From: Anaeromyces robustus | Lineage: Eukaryota; Neocallimastigomycota; Neocallimastigomycetes; Neocallimastigales; Neocallimastigaceae | Assembly: GCA_002104895.1 (NCBI GenBank) | Contig: MCFG01000148.1 | Coordinates: 77,501 to 127,500, forward strand | Reading direction: 5' to 3' | DNA: 50,000 bases | Shown: positions 1-12,517 of the stretch, piece by piece | Position numbering within the stretch: position 1 is the first letter of the stretch | Layout: each line of letters opens with the position of its first letter | Made by a program: the position numbers and the translations under genes | The notes under the pieces: generated by a model | Told to the model about the DNA's origin: nothing | Databases searched by the model: none | The model's input: only the letters and a program-made list of their open reading frames with translations

Positions 1-1699
1 TTTTAAAATAATAAAATAATTATTTTATTAATATTGTATATATTAATTGCTTTTATATTTATTAATGAATTATTATATAAATCATGAAAAAAAAATATTG
101 ATTTATCAATTATATCAAAAAAAGAAAAAAAAATATAGATTAATTATAATATTCAAATAATAAAATAAAAAAGACAAATTAATTTTATTAATAAAATTAT
201 AAATTGTTAAATTAATCAATAAAATATAATTAATAGATAACTATTCAATTATAATTTATTTATTTTTAAATATTGACAGATGATGATTTTTTAACAAATT
301 CTATCATTATAACAAAGTCTTTCTTTTCATTATAAATATATCATATATAATATTATGATTTAAAAGATCATATGTATGATTTAATATCAATAAATATTTT
401 TATAATGTTTTTATAAAAAAATGAAATTAAAATAATATATTATGAAAGTATTGTTCTTTATATCTAATGACAGATAATTTTGAAAAATTATATTTTTAAA
501 TAAATGGTTTAAAAATAAATATATCAAAATAATCTATAAAAACAACATAAAATATTTATGAATAATAATTTTTCTATATATAATAATAATTAAAAGATTT
601 AATGATAAAAAATAATTAATTATTAGTATTTATATCTTAATTAATTACTCTTAAAAAAATATAATATTAATTTTATACTTATTGCAAAACTAATTTACTT
701 TTTAATTATATATATCAAATATTAAAAAGAAAAAAGATTTAATAAAATATTTCGTTATTTTATAATTATTAAAAAACATGGGATTGAATATTATATTACA
801 TTTTTCTTTTTTAATTTTAGATAAAGTGTAATGTTATAATAAATATTTAATAATATTAAATAAAATGATATGATAAAATAATAATAATAATATAAAAAAA
901 AAAGAAAACATTTTTATAATAATGATTATGACTTTTATCGTTTTTTATTTATTTTTTTTTTTTTTTTTAATTTTTTTTTAATATTTTTTTTTAATATTTT
1001 TTTTTTAATATTTTTTTTAATATTTTTTTTTAATGTTATTTTTATTATTTTTAATATTTTTTTTTATTATAATTTTTATTTATATTTTTATTTTATTTTA
1101 ATATTCATAGCATAAATATTAAAATATATACCTATATATAAATATATTTATATACAGAATTTAAAGATTTAAAGATATATAATTTTTATATATATTATTA
1201 ATAAAAAATTACTTCTAAGTTATAAAAAAAATTATTTTATACAGTTTTATATAAAAATTTAAAATTATATATAATTTTTTACTACTATAAAACGATAATA
1301 TAATAAATATAATATTAAAGAAATAAATTTATATTTCTTTAATAATTAAATAATTTAAAAAAAAAAAACTAATTATTAAAAGAGAATAAATAATTTAAAA
1401 AATTTTTACATGAAAAAAAAAAAAATAAATAAAAGTTAAAATAAAAATTAATAATATATATAAATAAATATTATAATTTTATTTGCTTCGTTTTTTTTTC
1501 CTTCTTTTTTTTTTTTCTTTTTAGTTTATATGTTTGTCTATTTCCATTCTTCCTTATTCCCTTTATCTAATAGTTATATATTAAATATTTGATTTAATTG
1601 ATAAAATAAATATTCTTTCTTTTATTGATAAGAATAATTATAAAATTTATCAAATTTTTGTGCATTATTTTAGTCATTCTGATAATAATTTTTAACAAT
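1..1699. other. AT-rich intergenic region, no gene seen
   Basis: Almost pure A/T sequence with no open frame that looks like a protein. It contains a T-rich minisatellite at about 940-1060 and a second T-rich stretch at 1490-1560. The latter lies just downstream of the CAP gene stop and may include its 3' untranslated region. Confidence 0.6.
940..1060. repeat. T-rich minisatellite (T8-10 AATA units)
   Basis: Runs of 8-17 T are separated by AA or AATA at near-regular spacing over about 120 bp, giving a slippage-prone low-complexity array. No coding or regulatory role can be inferred. Confidence 0.7.
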
Positions 1700-2539
1700 T
1701 TATGGGCATTTTTTGACATTCTTTGGACGACCACTTGAAGATTTAGCAAAGTTTTGAGTCCAGTATCTGTTCTTCATACCAGCTCCAAAGTGGGTATATT
1801 CTTTATTTAAAATGTTTTTTCTGTGACCTTTTTATTTATTTATTTATTAAATATATAGATATTGTTTTTTTTTTGTGATATGAAATTAATTTTGATGTTT
1901 ATATTATAAAAATATATATTTTAAGGAAAAAAAAATTTTTTTAAGTCAATAAATAAATATATAATAATGATATTTCAATATATTTAAAACTTATAAAAAT
2001 AATAATTATATTTGTTATCTATAAAACTTACCACTTGAACCCATCCAAGCCTTCATAACTTTTTCAATTGATTTTTGATTGTATGCAACATTTTCAGCAC
2101 AAGCTCTAATATTTTTGAATCCGGCTTTCTTTATTCTCTTCATTGGAGTAGATGTTGCGCCAGATTCATCATGAGTCATTTTTTTCTTAGAAGCTTGATA
2201 TTTACTGTGATTTTGAGCAGCGTTTGCTAAAACACTATTATTTTTTAAGTTTTTTTTTTTTTTAATAAATATATATAAATATTAATATTAATAGTTTGTT
2301 TAATAAGATTTGTAATATTGAAAATTTAAAAAAATTTATTTAAAAAAATTTTTTTGAATTAATTTTTTTTATTCTTCAAATACTATTTATATTTACCTTG
2401 AGTAAGCAAGATATGGTACACCTCTTTTACCTCTTTCCTTATTAACCATACAAATCATTTGATAATTGAATTGTTTTAAGGTTAAAGCATAAGAGCATGC
2501 TATTAAAAAACATAAAAGACATAATTTTTTGAAATCCAT
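1700..2539 (-). CDS. Secreted CAP/SCP-domain protein (three exons)
   Basis: Reconstructed exons on the minus strand are 2539-2397, 2234-2032 and 1827-1700. They join in phase through GTAAAT and GTAAGT donors and AG acceptors to give 157 residues. Residues 1-18 (MDFKKLCLLCFLIACSYA) are a clear signal peptide. The rest is a short CAP (cysteine-rich secretory, antigen 5, PR-1; SCP/YkwD-like) domain: an N-terminal NKERGKRGVPYL helix, NHSKYQASKKKMTH with His69, ACAENVAYN with Glu95, the SSGHRKNIL motif with His117, and FGAGMKNRYWTQNFA near the C terminus. His69, Glu95 and His117 match the conserved CAP cavity residues. The family is extracellular; members bind lipids or sterols or act at surfaces, and the substrate here is unknown. 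The ATG starts the only signal-peptide frame. The protein ends KKCP, with Cys residues that could form disulfides. Confidence 0.9.
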
Positions 2540-5500
2540 ATTTATTATATTATTATATTTGTTAAAGTTTTTTGTTTGTTTATTAAAAAAAAAATATTTT
2601 TGGTATTTTAAATATAATACAATTAAATAATGTTTAAATTATTTTTTTAAAGATTAGATTAGATTTACAATTTGTAATCTTCTAAAGATTTAAAAAATAA
2701 AAAAAGAAAAAAAAAAAAAAAGTAAAAATAATAAACAGTGATAGATAAATCTATAATTTTTTTATTACTCGAGATTTAATATAATAAAATGTAAAAAAAT
2801 TTAATATAAATTAATTTTTGTTTTATAATAAAAGAATATATAATTAATATATAATTAATATATAGAATAAGATAATAATAAATATTAATAATGATAATAT
2901 TAAATATTTAAATAATACATATTATATATAAAAGTATATAAAGTATAATATATTAAAAAATAAATTAATATTTTTTTCTTTTTTTTTTTTTTTTTTTTTA
3001 TTTTCTATAAAAATAATATAATATAAATGTATATATAAAAACATTTATTAATAATTAATTTATAATAATTAATATTTGTATTATTATAATAAATTACCAA
3101 TAAATATAATATATTAAAAAACAATAATAAAAGAAAATCTTCTAATATATTATAATATAATATAAATTTTATTGAATAGAATATTACTATTATCATATTA
3201 TTTTATATAGTTGTGTTTTTCTATTATAGTTATAATATTATAATAATATATAATATATTTATTTATATATTATGATATATTATTCAATAATATTATTAAA
3301 ATTTAAAAATATAATAATTATTTTTTTATTATTTTGTATATTTACTACAATTAATATTAAAATTTTGTTAATTCTTTTCTTTATTATTATTATTTATTTT
3401 TAATAAATATATATAAATTGTTTTCTGTATATATATATATATTGTTTTTTTAATTAAGTTTAACAAATTATATTATATATTAATAATAATAGACCGCATT
3501 AAATAATATTATTTAATAATTTAAATTTATACATGTATTTAATATAATAATGATAATATAATAGTATATATTATAATATATAACGGATAACCGTTTACAT
3601 TATTTTTGATAATACAAAAATGTTTTAGCCTTTTGTTACAATCGGTTTTAGTTCTACATGTTTTAAAAATTAATGTAGACAATATTTCTACATTGTATAC
3701 ATTATTGTAGGTGCCATTTTTTTATTGGTTGTGTATTTAATAATAATTATATTAACAACATATATTAATAAATAATAAATAATTATAATATATTAATCAT
3801 ATATTCTATATAATAAATATATAAATAATTATAATTATAGAAAAATAAATAGATAAATAAATAAATAAATTAAATAAATTAAATAAATGAGTAAACAAAA
3901 TAATAATATTAATTTATTATTATTACATATATATTTAATAAATAAGTAAATAAATTATTAATTTATTAATATATTAATAATATATAAGTAAATAAATATA
4001 CAAATAAACTTTTAATAAATTTAAACATGGACAAAAAATATCATACCACAATTAGATAAATGAGGACAAAAGGATTTTTAGAAACAAAACAACCAAAGAC
4101 AAAAAAAAAAAAAAACTTAACTTTTTTTTTTTGTAATAATTGAAAAGAAATATTAATTTTAATTTTAATATTAATTAATTAATTAAAAAAAATGTCATAA
4201 TAATTAATTAATAAAATGATAATAATTAATTATTAATTATTAAATATTAATTATTACATATAAGTAAAATAAAGGAATTATTTTTTTATGACATGGCATT
4301 ACTTAATATATGAGTATTAGTAGAATGACTTTTCTTTTTTTTTCCCTTTATTTTTACATTTAAAAAAAAAAACGAAAAAAAAGTGATGTACATGTATCAT
4401 TTAATTTAATTAATAAAAATAGGAACAAAAATATGGGGATATTGATTAATTATTAATATTAATATAATAAAGGATTTTAAAAAAATAAAAATAAAAAAAG
4501 AAATTTATGTTTTTTTTTTTTTTTTTTAAAAAGTCATGTTATATTCTTCATTTTTAATAACATATTATATTTCATTCTTTGAAATTTAGGTACTTTTGCT
4601 TATTGTTTTTTTATTTTTTAATTAATTCTTATTTTTCTTTTATGATATTTATTATTTTTTTAATACTTTTTTACTTTTTCTTTTCTTTTTTTTTTTTTTC
4701 TTTTTAATTATTATTTAAAATTTAATAATCCAATATTTTTTTTTTTTTTTTTTTTTTGATTAATTTAATGGAATACACAATTTGGTAAAAATAATTAATT
4801 TTGCTTTTTTTATCTTATTTTTTATTTTTTATTATCCTATAAGAAGACATAAATTTTAAATTATATAAAATTTTTAATTTTTAAATTAAAATTGCTAAAT
4901 TAAAAATTTTCGATGAACAATAGGAAAGGAAAATTTTTATTATTAAAATTATTAATTATCATTAATTATTGTTCTTTTTTATATTAATAACCAAGAATTT
5001 TAACTAGAATAAAATATAAAATAATTAAAATTTTTATATTATATTTAATAATTAATATATGTTTAATATTTTTTCCTTGCCTTTTTTTATATCCATTAAA
5101 TCATAACGTTATTATTTAGAGAAAATACTTTTTTTTTAATTTATAAAGTTAAATAGATACTGTAATGTTACATTAAAAAATACATTATATGATAGATAAA
5201 ATACTTTTTAATAACATAGGTTAAAATACATTATCCAATGAATTTAAAAAATGTTTCATTTTCTAATTCTAATTATATATTATAAATTAATTATATTATT
5301 TCATTTTATATCATTTTTTACTGGTTATTGTACATTATTCATCATTTCAAACCTCCATAATTATATTATTAACAACTTAATAATAAAAGTGAGAAACAAA
5401 AATCATCCGTTTTTTTTTCTTCTTCTTAATAATTTATTATTATCATCACTTTTGTAATATTTTATAAATTATTATATGTGTCATAGTGTCATATTAATTT

Positions 5501-6167
5501 ATCTTGTATCATAATTAATATGATTTATAAAGCCTCTATATTTGGTATATTCCTAGAAACCGTTAATTTAATTTAATTATAGGTCAATTTTCTACATCTT
5601 ATTAATATTTATTAAATTATTATTACAACATCTTATTAATAAATAATATTTATTAAATTTATTATTATTATTATTATTATTAATCTGTCAATATTATTTA
5701 AGTTATTTATATTATTTAAATATTCCTGTATAATAATAATTTAATAATAATATAAATTATAATATAATACACATGACTAACATATATTTATGTATATTGT
5801 TTAATTTAATAATATATTTAGTAATAAAATTTAATATTAATATTAATAATTTTATATTAATTTATTATTTTATATATATATAAATTTATTAATCAAAATA
5901 GTTTTTTTAAATAATAAATTATTTAAAAAAACTTTTTTGATTATTATTGAACAAAAAAAAAAAAAAAAAAAAAAATTAAACAGTTACAAATTGTTAATAT
6001 TATAATTTTTACGTTTTTAATTTATTTATTTATACATTATGTATTGTGTTTCCCATTTTAACTATATTTGGAATTGTTCAACCTAAAACAAAACTTTATA
6101 AAACATTTATTAATTAAATAATACATTTATTATAATTTTATTATTAAATTGTTAATTTGTTAATAAA

Positions 6168-6171
6168 TAAG

Positions 6172-6230
<59 letters not shown>

Positions 6231-6261
6231 GTAAATAAATAAATAAGTAAATAAATAAAAT
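6168..6261. repeat. (AAAT)n microsatellite
   Basis: About 94 bp of near-perfect AAAT tetranucleotide with a few AAGT variants. It is written A-rich on the plus strand, like the other long arrays in the window. Confidence 0.9.
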
Positions 6262-6413
6262 GCAGATTTTTTTTTTTACTTTAATTAAAAATCAAGAATT
6301 GTGATTATGCATGTATAAATGAGTTTTTTTATATACAAAATGAAAACAATAACAAAATAATTATTACATGAGACGTTTTTGTTTTTAATGATAAAAATTG
6401 AATAAAAATATTA

Positions 6414-6491
<78 letters not shown>
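6414..6491. repeat. (AAAT)n microsatellite
   Basis: About 78 bp of uninterrupted AAAT repeat, immediately upstream of the Cys-rich pseudogene. Confidence 0.9.
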
Positions 6492-6493
<2 letters not shown>

Positions 6494-6516
6494 ATATGTT
6501 TATATATTAAATATCT

Positions 6517-7610
6517 TTTAAATCGATAAATATTAAGATTGATTATGATATATATATAATAATTATATATATTCAGATTGTATATACTAATAACATAACT
6601 ATTAATTTTGCTGATATTTCTGACAAATATTTTAGTAAATATAATGATAGTACTATATCAAAAGGACGTATAAATTCATATAATTATGGATGGAATTATT
6701 ATTGTAGAGATGGTGATTGTATTATGTTCGAAGAAAATAATGATTCTAAACCCTACATTGAATTTCCAAATGGAAAAAAGAACATAAAAAATATATTATT
6801 GAATCTTGTACATATGATAATTTTTTTAAAAGTAAATTATGTAAAGAAAAATATTAATATCCTAAAGATATTAATTATGTATATATTATTACATGTAATT
6901 CAGATTCTGAATGATTCTTTAATAAATGTATTGATAATAATTGTATTTTTAATGAAAAATCACCAATAGAGTATTATTGTGATATTATTTATAAATATTT
7001 TGCTATATATGAACATTCATATATACATTGTGGTAAAATATATGAACAATCAATTATAACTATATTAAATGTTACAACTAACTATGTTATTTATTAATTA
7101 ATGTTTATCGATATATTTAACTACTATAGCTAATTCTGGTGGTGTATGTTATCCAATAGTTTATAACAATAGTAATACTTATGTTCAAGATAATTATAAT
7201 TTAGATAAAGAAGATAAATGGAAATTAGTACAAAAAGTTTTAAATCATAAAACTTCATCTAAAAGTCTAAAAATAGAATGAAATAAATGGTATTATCAAA
7301 AAAAAAAAAAAAAAAGAATATTTCTATAATGTAAATGATCCTACAACTAATAAATTTTAGCATTATTATATAGTAAAACAACAGAAGAAATATATTAATA
7401 ATAACATATGATTATTTTGATAAAGAAAAACCAATACTTCATAATGAATTGATTATTATAGATTTTCCAACTAATGATCAAGTAAATTCCAATATATCAA
7501 TTATAAATAATGTTTATCTATTTATATATATATATTTAATTTTAATTCAGTTAGCTTTAATAAAATTTTTTTTTAAAGTACCTAAATATATAATATATAT
7601 TAAAAATTAA
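6517..7610 (+). pseudogene. Decayed Cys-rich single-pass membrane protein gene
   Basis: Coding-like sequence continues through several frames. A hydrophobic stretch (IYIIIIYIQIVYT) resembles a signal-peptide remnant and is followed by NNITINFADISDKYFSKYN and NYGWNYYCRDGDCIMF. After a single-base shift near 6780 the frame reads YIIESCTYDNFFKSKLC, ITCNSDSE-stop-FFNKC, IDNNCIFNEKSPIEYYCD and YIHCGKIY. In-frame TAA and TGA sit where Tyr and Cys codons would fit. A further segment at about 7128 (NSGGVCYPIVYNNSN) and a C-terminal hydrophobic span (about 7511-7580, VYLFIYIYLILIQLALI) complete it. The layout suggests a secreted Cys-repeat ectodomain with one membrane anchor, a style common in gut-fungal surface proteins. 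No function can be given. No start codon is visible, and there are at least two frameshifts and several stops. Confidence 0.7.
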
Positions 7611-7705
7611 AAAAAAAGAAAAAAAAAAATAAATAAATATAGTAATAATAAAATTAAAAAATAAAGTCAGAGTGAACACTTTAATAAAATAAAAAAGTAT
7701 TAAAT

Positions 7706-8043
7706 TTTTATTTTATACTTATATTCATATAAGTATTAAATAAAAAATCAATAAAGAGAGAAATAAGGAAAATGAAGGTTTTTAATTAAAAAAATTTAGT
7801 TAATAAAAAAAATTTTTATATTTTTTGTATTTCATAATAATTTTTTTTTATTTTTTTATTTTTTGTTTTTTTAATTTTATTTTATACTTATATTCATATA
7901 AGTATTAAATAAAAAATCAATAAAGAGAGAAATAAGGAAAATGAAGGTTTTTAATTAAAAAAATTTAGTTAATAAAAAAAATTTTTATATTTTTTGTATT
8001 TCATAATAATTTTTTTTTATTTTTTTATTTTTTGTTTTTTTAA
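7706..8043. repeat. Tandem duplication, 2 x 169 bp
   Basis: Copies at 7706-7874 and 7875-8043 are almost identical along their whole length, including the homopolymer runs, so the duplication is recent. Each copy has an internal hairpin, ATACTTATAT-TC-ATATAAGTAT, a 10-bp perfect stem with a 2-nt loop. The segment follows the Cys-rich pseudogene. Confidence 0.9.
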
Positions 8044-8739
8044 TTATAATTATATATCTATTAAAGTAAATAATTGTTTTTTTTTTTTTTTTTTTTTTTG
8101 GTAATTTTACTTATGCATACATGTTTAATTTAATATATTTATATTTTTTATCTTTAAGTAAAAAAATTAATTTAATTTTCAGGAATAATACCAACAAATT
8201 TCTTTATTTTATTAACTTATGTGTTCATCTTTTTAGAATGGTTCTTTAAGTTTATTCGTTTTATCAGTGACATTTTTTGAGACTTCTAATATATTTTAAT
8301 ATATTACTTAGTTATAATTATGGTATAAACTATGCCTTCTTTGAATTTCACCTTTTATAAGCTATCTTTTTTTTTTTTTTTTTTTTTTAAATAATTAAGA
8401 ATACATTGTATAATATATCATGAATTATAAAGAATAGATTATATATTGTAAAAATTGAAATTCTTTTAAAAGAAGTATTTTTTTTTTTTAATGGATTTTA
8501 CGTTTGTCATATAAATATTTTTTTATTAAATAATTAAACATGTATAAAAAGAAAATATTCTTTTTTAATATATTAAATTTATGCAGTTACTATAAATACA
8601 TAATTTTTAAATGTTATAAAACCTATTTTATAATGATAGAACATTCTATTATTCTATATTCTATTAAAACTTTAAATTTAATAATATTTTTTATTTAAAA
8701 ATTTTTTATATTTTATTTTATTATATTATTTACTATTTA
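8044..8739. other. AT-rich intergenic region
   Basis: T-rich runs at 8078-8099 and 8367-8388. The stretch 8180-8370 is slightly less AT-biased, but no open frame or known element is apparent. Confidence 0.5.
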
Positions 8740-10660
8740 ATATCAAGAGGTTCAACATTTCATAAATTGAAATAGAATTTAAGATATTTATTACAATTAT
8801 TCATAACTAAAATAGATATGTCAGAATTCAATACTCTAATACATTTACCTTTTAATGAGGATAATAAAATGTAATTTTATCTTTTTCATATTTTCCTAAT
8901 ATAAATATTTCATTAGTAAGCATCTGAAAGCATAATGCAATAATCTTAACTTTTTTGAACATATTTTTCTATTATGTGTTATGGTTTCAGTTATATCACA
9001 CTATTTATCATTTTTCATTAATATAAACTATTTCTATAATATTAGGAGAACAAAATGCATAACATATAGTATCAAAATAATAATTAGAATAAGAAAATAG
9101 GTTCAACAGTAGATAAGGTTATTATAATTGGATTATTTGGATTTTATGATCCTAACTATAAAATTATTCATCATTACTTCATTACTTTTATCACAAACCC
9201 ACAATTATTTAAATTTAATTCAATTTTTTCAATTTAATCATTATACATATTATTAGAATTTATAAATCCAATACAATTTTATTATATTTAGATGTAAATG
9301 AAATTTAGAAATCACCATTAAAATTAACTTGTTCATTATATTTACCCAACCTTCATAAATATTATTAACACATAAACAATAATTAGAATAAACCATAGAA
9401 TAAAAATATCCTTTACGAGAAAGTAATATCATCTAATTTGTATCATTACAAGGTTATACAGTAATTTTATTGTTTTTATTTTGGGGATTATACATAGACT
9501 TATTAATATAAGCATGATAGAATTAGTATATAATATAACCAGGTTTTGGAATAACAATTGATTCAATAGTATTATTAGAAGTTCATGATATTATAAATGG
9601 AAATCATAGTTGTAGGAATATTTGAAATAGTAGTTATAAAATTAAATTTTATTTTTTTGTAAAATATATTTGAAATAGTAGATATAGATTTAAATTTTGT
9701 AATATCTATAATTAGGATTATTTTTAATAATATTTTTGATACATTTTTTTTTTTACTATTTAAACTTTCAATAATTCATTTAAAATTTTCACCATTTAGA
9801 TAGAATTATTTATTAGGTTCTTAATAATAATTAATATAAATTTTTCCATTATTAATTATGTTGTAAGTATTTGTAATGATCAATATATTCATAAATCTAT
9901 AATGTATAAACATTTATTACTAATAACATAATAATTAATATAAATTTTTCCATTATTAATTATGTTGTAAGTATTTGTAATGATCAATATGTTCATAAAT
10001 CTATAATGTATATACATTTATTACTAATAACATAATAATTAATATAAATTTTTCCATTATTAATTATGTTGTAAGTATTTGTAATGATCAATATATTCAT
10101 AAATCTATAATGTATAAACATTTATTACTAATAACATAATAATTAATATAAATTTTCCATTATTAATTATGTTGTAAGTATTTGTAATGATCAATATGTT
10201 CATAAATCTATAATGTATAAACATTTATTACTAATAACATAGTAGAAAATAAATTGAAGTGCTATATATTATAATTTATGTCATCACAGTAACCTAAAAA
10301 TAAGATCATTATAATTTATATCATCATAGTAACCTAAAAATAAGATATTACCAGAATTACTAGAATAGTAATCTATAACAAGATATTATAAAGTTTTTTT
10401 TATCTATATATATAATATTTAGAATTAGTTAAAATATTTATTAATATCATATCATTCATTTACTATCTTCATAGATTCATTTATTATTAGTAAGTACACC
10501 TTCTGGGATTTACAGAAGAACAACCTAAAACACCTAAATAAACATCTTGTATAACCAATTCCACATAATTTACTATTTTCTATATTCCAATTACTAATTT
10601 CATCAATATATTTAACTCCAACTTGAAACAATAAATTTCAAGTTTAGGAATTTAATAGAA
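8740..10660 (-). pseudogene. Long degenerate gene of unknown family
   Basis: On the minus strand, separated coding-like patches are broken by many stops and shifts. They read FQVGVKYIDEISNWNIENSK and LCGIGYTRCLF near 10600, SNNTIESIVIPKPGY near 9560, LSRKGYFYSMVYSNYCLC and VNNIYEGWVNI near 9400, NYYFDTICYAFCSPNIIEIV near 9050, and CDITETITHNRKIC near 8990. Spaced Cys and aromatic residues suggest a large secreted or surface protein. I do not recognise the family. The 104-bp tandem array (9825-10241) lies inside it; because 104 is not a multiple of 3, the array cannot have kept one reading frame. Confidence 0.5.
9825..10241. repeat. Tandem repeat, 4 x 104 bp
   Basis: The marker TTAATATAAA begins at 9831, 9935, 10039 and 10143, exactly 104 bp apart. 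The four units are nearly identical; single differences include ATATATTC versus ATATGTTC and one unit missing a T in a T5 run. An adjacent shorter direct repeat of about 50 bp (CATCATAGTAACCTAAAAAT type) follows at 10270-10345. There is no spacer/repeat alternation, so this is not a CRISPR array. Confidence 0.95.
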
Positions 10661-10984
10661 CAAGTTTTTTAAATTTTTATTTATTTATTTATTTATTTAT
10701 TTTTTTTTTTTTAGGTTTTATAGTAGTAAAACAATATCAAAACTATTAAAACATTTTGTTACATCAAATTGTTAATAGATATTAATATTCTTTATCTTTA
10801 TATATATAGTTTTATATTAATTCTAATTAGAAAAAAAAAAAAATTTTTTTTTAAGTACACAATTATTTTTTATTGAATTTTAATATTTTACATATATTAA
10901 TAATATTTTATTAATAATACAAAACAATAAAAATGAAAATGAATACTACAAAAATTAATAATGTTAAAAAAAAAAATAGTAATA
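10661..10984. other. AT-rich spacer with short TTTA array
   Basis: Contains (TTTA)n at about 10675-10700 followed by a T run, then AT-rich sequence without an open frame. Confidence 0.5.
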
Positions 10985-11890
10985 ATAATGAATAAAATTA
11001 AATATATTGACCTCGATTAACTGTCACACTTTTGGTTAAGTCATTTGGTAACCTTATCGGATTATGGACCAAATCTAATTTTATCACGAATTCTACATGA
11101 AACAAAGACATGATTTATTTTAAAAATGTGGCAGTACATACCAAAATAATACTTTTTTTATTTAATAATAATAATATAATACAAAAAAAAAAAAAAAAGC
11201 AAAATAGCAATTATTTAATATTATTTTAGAAAAATTATATTATTCTTAATTATTTATGATTCTCTATATATGGATTTTTGCCTACTAAAAAACTAATAAA
11301 TATTATATTTTATAATGAAATATGATATAGAATAAATTTTAATATGATTTATTAATCACAATAATTTAATTAATAATAAAAAGCAATGATAAGTTGATAA
11401 GGGTTTCCTTTATTATTGTAGACGAAATTGTCAGAAAAAAAAAAAAAAAAAAATAAGAATAATTATTACTCTCGGAAAATGTGGATCGGGAATATCATAT
11501 AGAAATAATCAATATCATAACTCTCACAAATGATACACTATAAACGAATAAATTAAAAAGTATGTTACGACTCACACCATGTTAAAAAGTAAAAGTCAAA
11601 AACATTCTATGCGACAAGGAACAATATTACATTATCATTCAATATTGTTGCCCCCTAAATACATTTTTATATCATCCCAACTACTTTCAATGTCTCCATA
11701 TAGCATTTTTCTGTAGAAGGTGAATATTTTGAAATTTCATTCATTAACTTTTCAAAGGATATCTTTTTATAAATGCGCTTTCTAAATTAACTTTGTGTGA
11801 TTCACAATCCATTTTTCAGGTGAAGAAAAACTATAGAATTCTGTATAAGAATCAACGATAGAGTCCAAAAGAGTCCTTATTTTCTAAAAG
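10985..11890 (-). pseudogene. Unidentified degenerate coding region
   Basis: This block is noticeably less AT-biased than its flanks. On the minus strand it contains coding-like patches in shifting frames: TLLDSIVDSYTEFYSF and SSPEKWIVNHTKLI (about 11870-11790), then SFEKLMNEISKYSPSTEK and CYMETLKVVGMI (about 11760-11670), SYDIDYFYMIFPIHIFRE (about 11530-11475), and a short open frame beginning MSLFHVEFVIKLDLVH at 11111 and ending at the stop near 10998. Stops and shifts break any continuous frame. It may be a decayed host gene or transposon gene. I do not recognise the family. Confidence 0.4.
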
Positions 11891-12517
11891 AATAAAAAAA
11901 AAAAACAAAAAAAAAAAAAAAAAAAACAAAGAAACATATTATTTATGATTAAAACACATTTATAATACTTTAATCTTAACAATATCATTTACATAAGATT
12001 TTTATAATTATTTTATATGGTTATTTATTTATTCATTTAATTTAATTATTTTATCTTTCACTTTTTTTTTTTTTTTTTTTTTTTTTAAAGAAAAATAGTG
12101 AAGATATATTATAAATATTGTAAACTGATTATTCATTTTATATTATTTTTTAAATTATTTATTCTTTATAATATAAAATGATACTCTATAGACTTAGTAT
12201 TTGTAATTTTTGTAATTTTTTTTATTAATAGAACATTATTTCGAATAATAATTTTACCGAAAAAAAAAACCTCCCAATTTATTAAATTAAATAAAATAAA
12301 TATTATATGTGCATTTTGTATGGTTTTGTGTATTTTTTTTTTTTTTTTTTTTTTTTTTGCTAATTATATAATAGCTATATTATTTACTTATTTAAATAAT
12401 ATTTTATTTTTTTTAGTTTATATATATATAATTTATGTTTTAAATGACTTATTTTTAATAATTTATTTTGAATTTGTTTTCTTTCTTTTTTTTTTCACTA
12501 TTAAGAAAAATGTCTGT
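11891..12517. other. Intergenic region downstream of APRT
   Basis: AT-rich with T runs at 12061-12086 and 12329-12358. The sequence next to the APRT stop would include its 3' untranslated region. No other gene is seen. Confidence 0.5.

Larger units (their letters stand above)
2540..6516. other. Gene-poor AT-rich region
   Basis: About 4 kb of A/T-dominated sequence. Short open frames at 3005-3196 (minus) and 5251-5457 (plus) consist of I/Y/L/F/N strings expected by chance at this composition. A small block at 3580-3740 is less AT-biased and holds a 5-bp hairpin (AACGG/CCGTT, loop ATAA), but encodes nothing recognisable. Two TAAA arrays lie at the right end. Confidence 0.6.

Noticed and set aside
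5251-5457. 68-residue hydrophobic frame
   Set aside because: Its I/L/F/Y/N composition is what random AT-rich DNA encodes; there is no motif and no compositional contrast with the flanks. The same holds for 3005-3196, 17234-17425 and 20808-21056.
9825-10241. Possible CRISPR-like array
   Set aside because: The units are contiguous 104-bp repeats without unique spacers, and the genome is eukaryotic.
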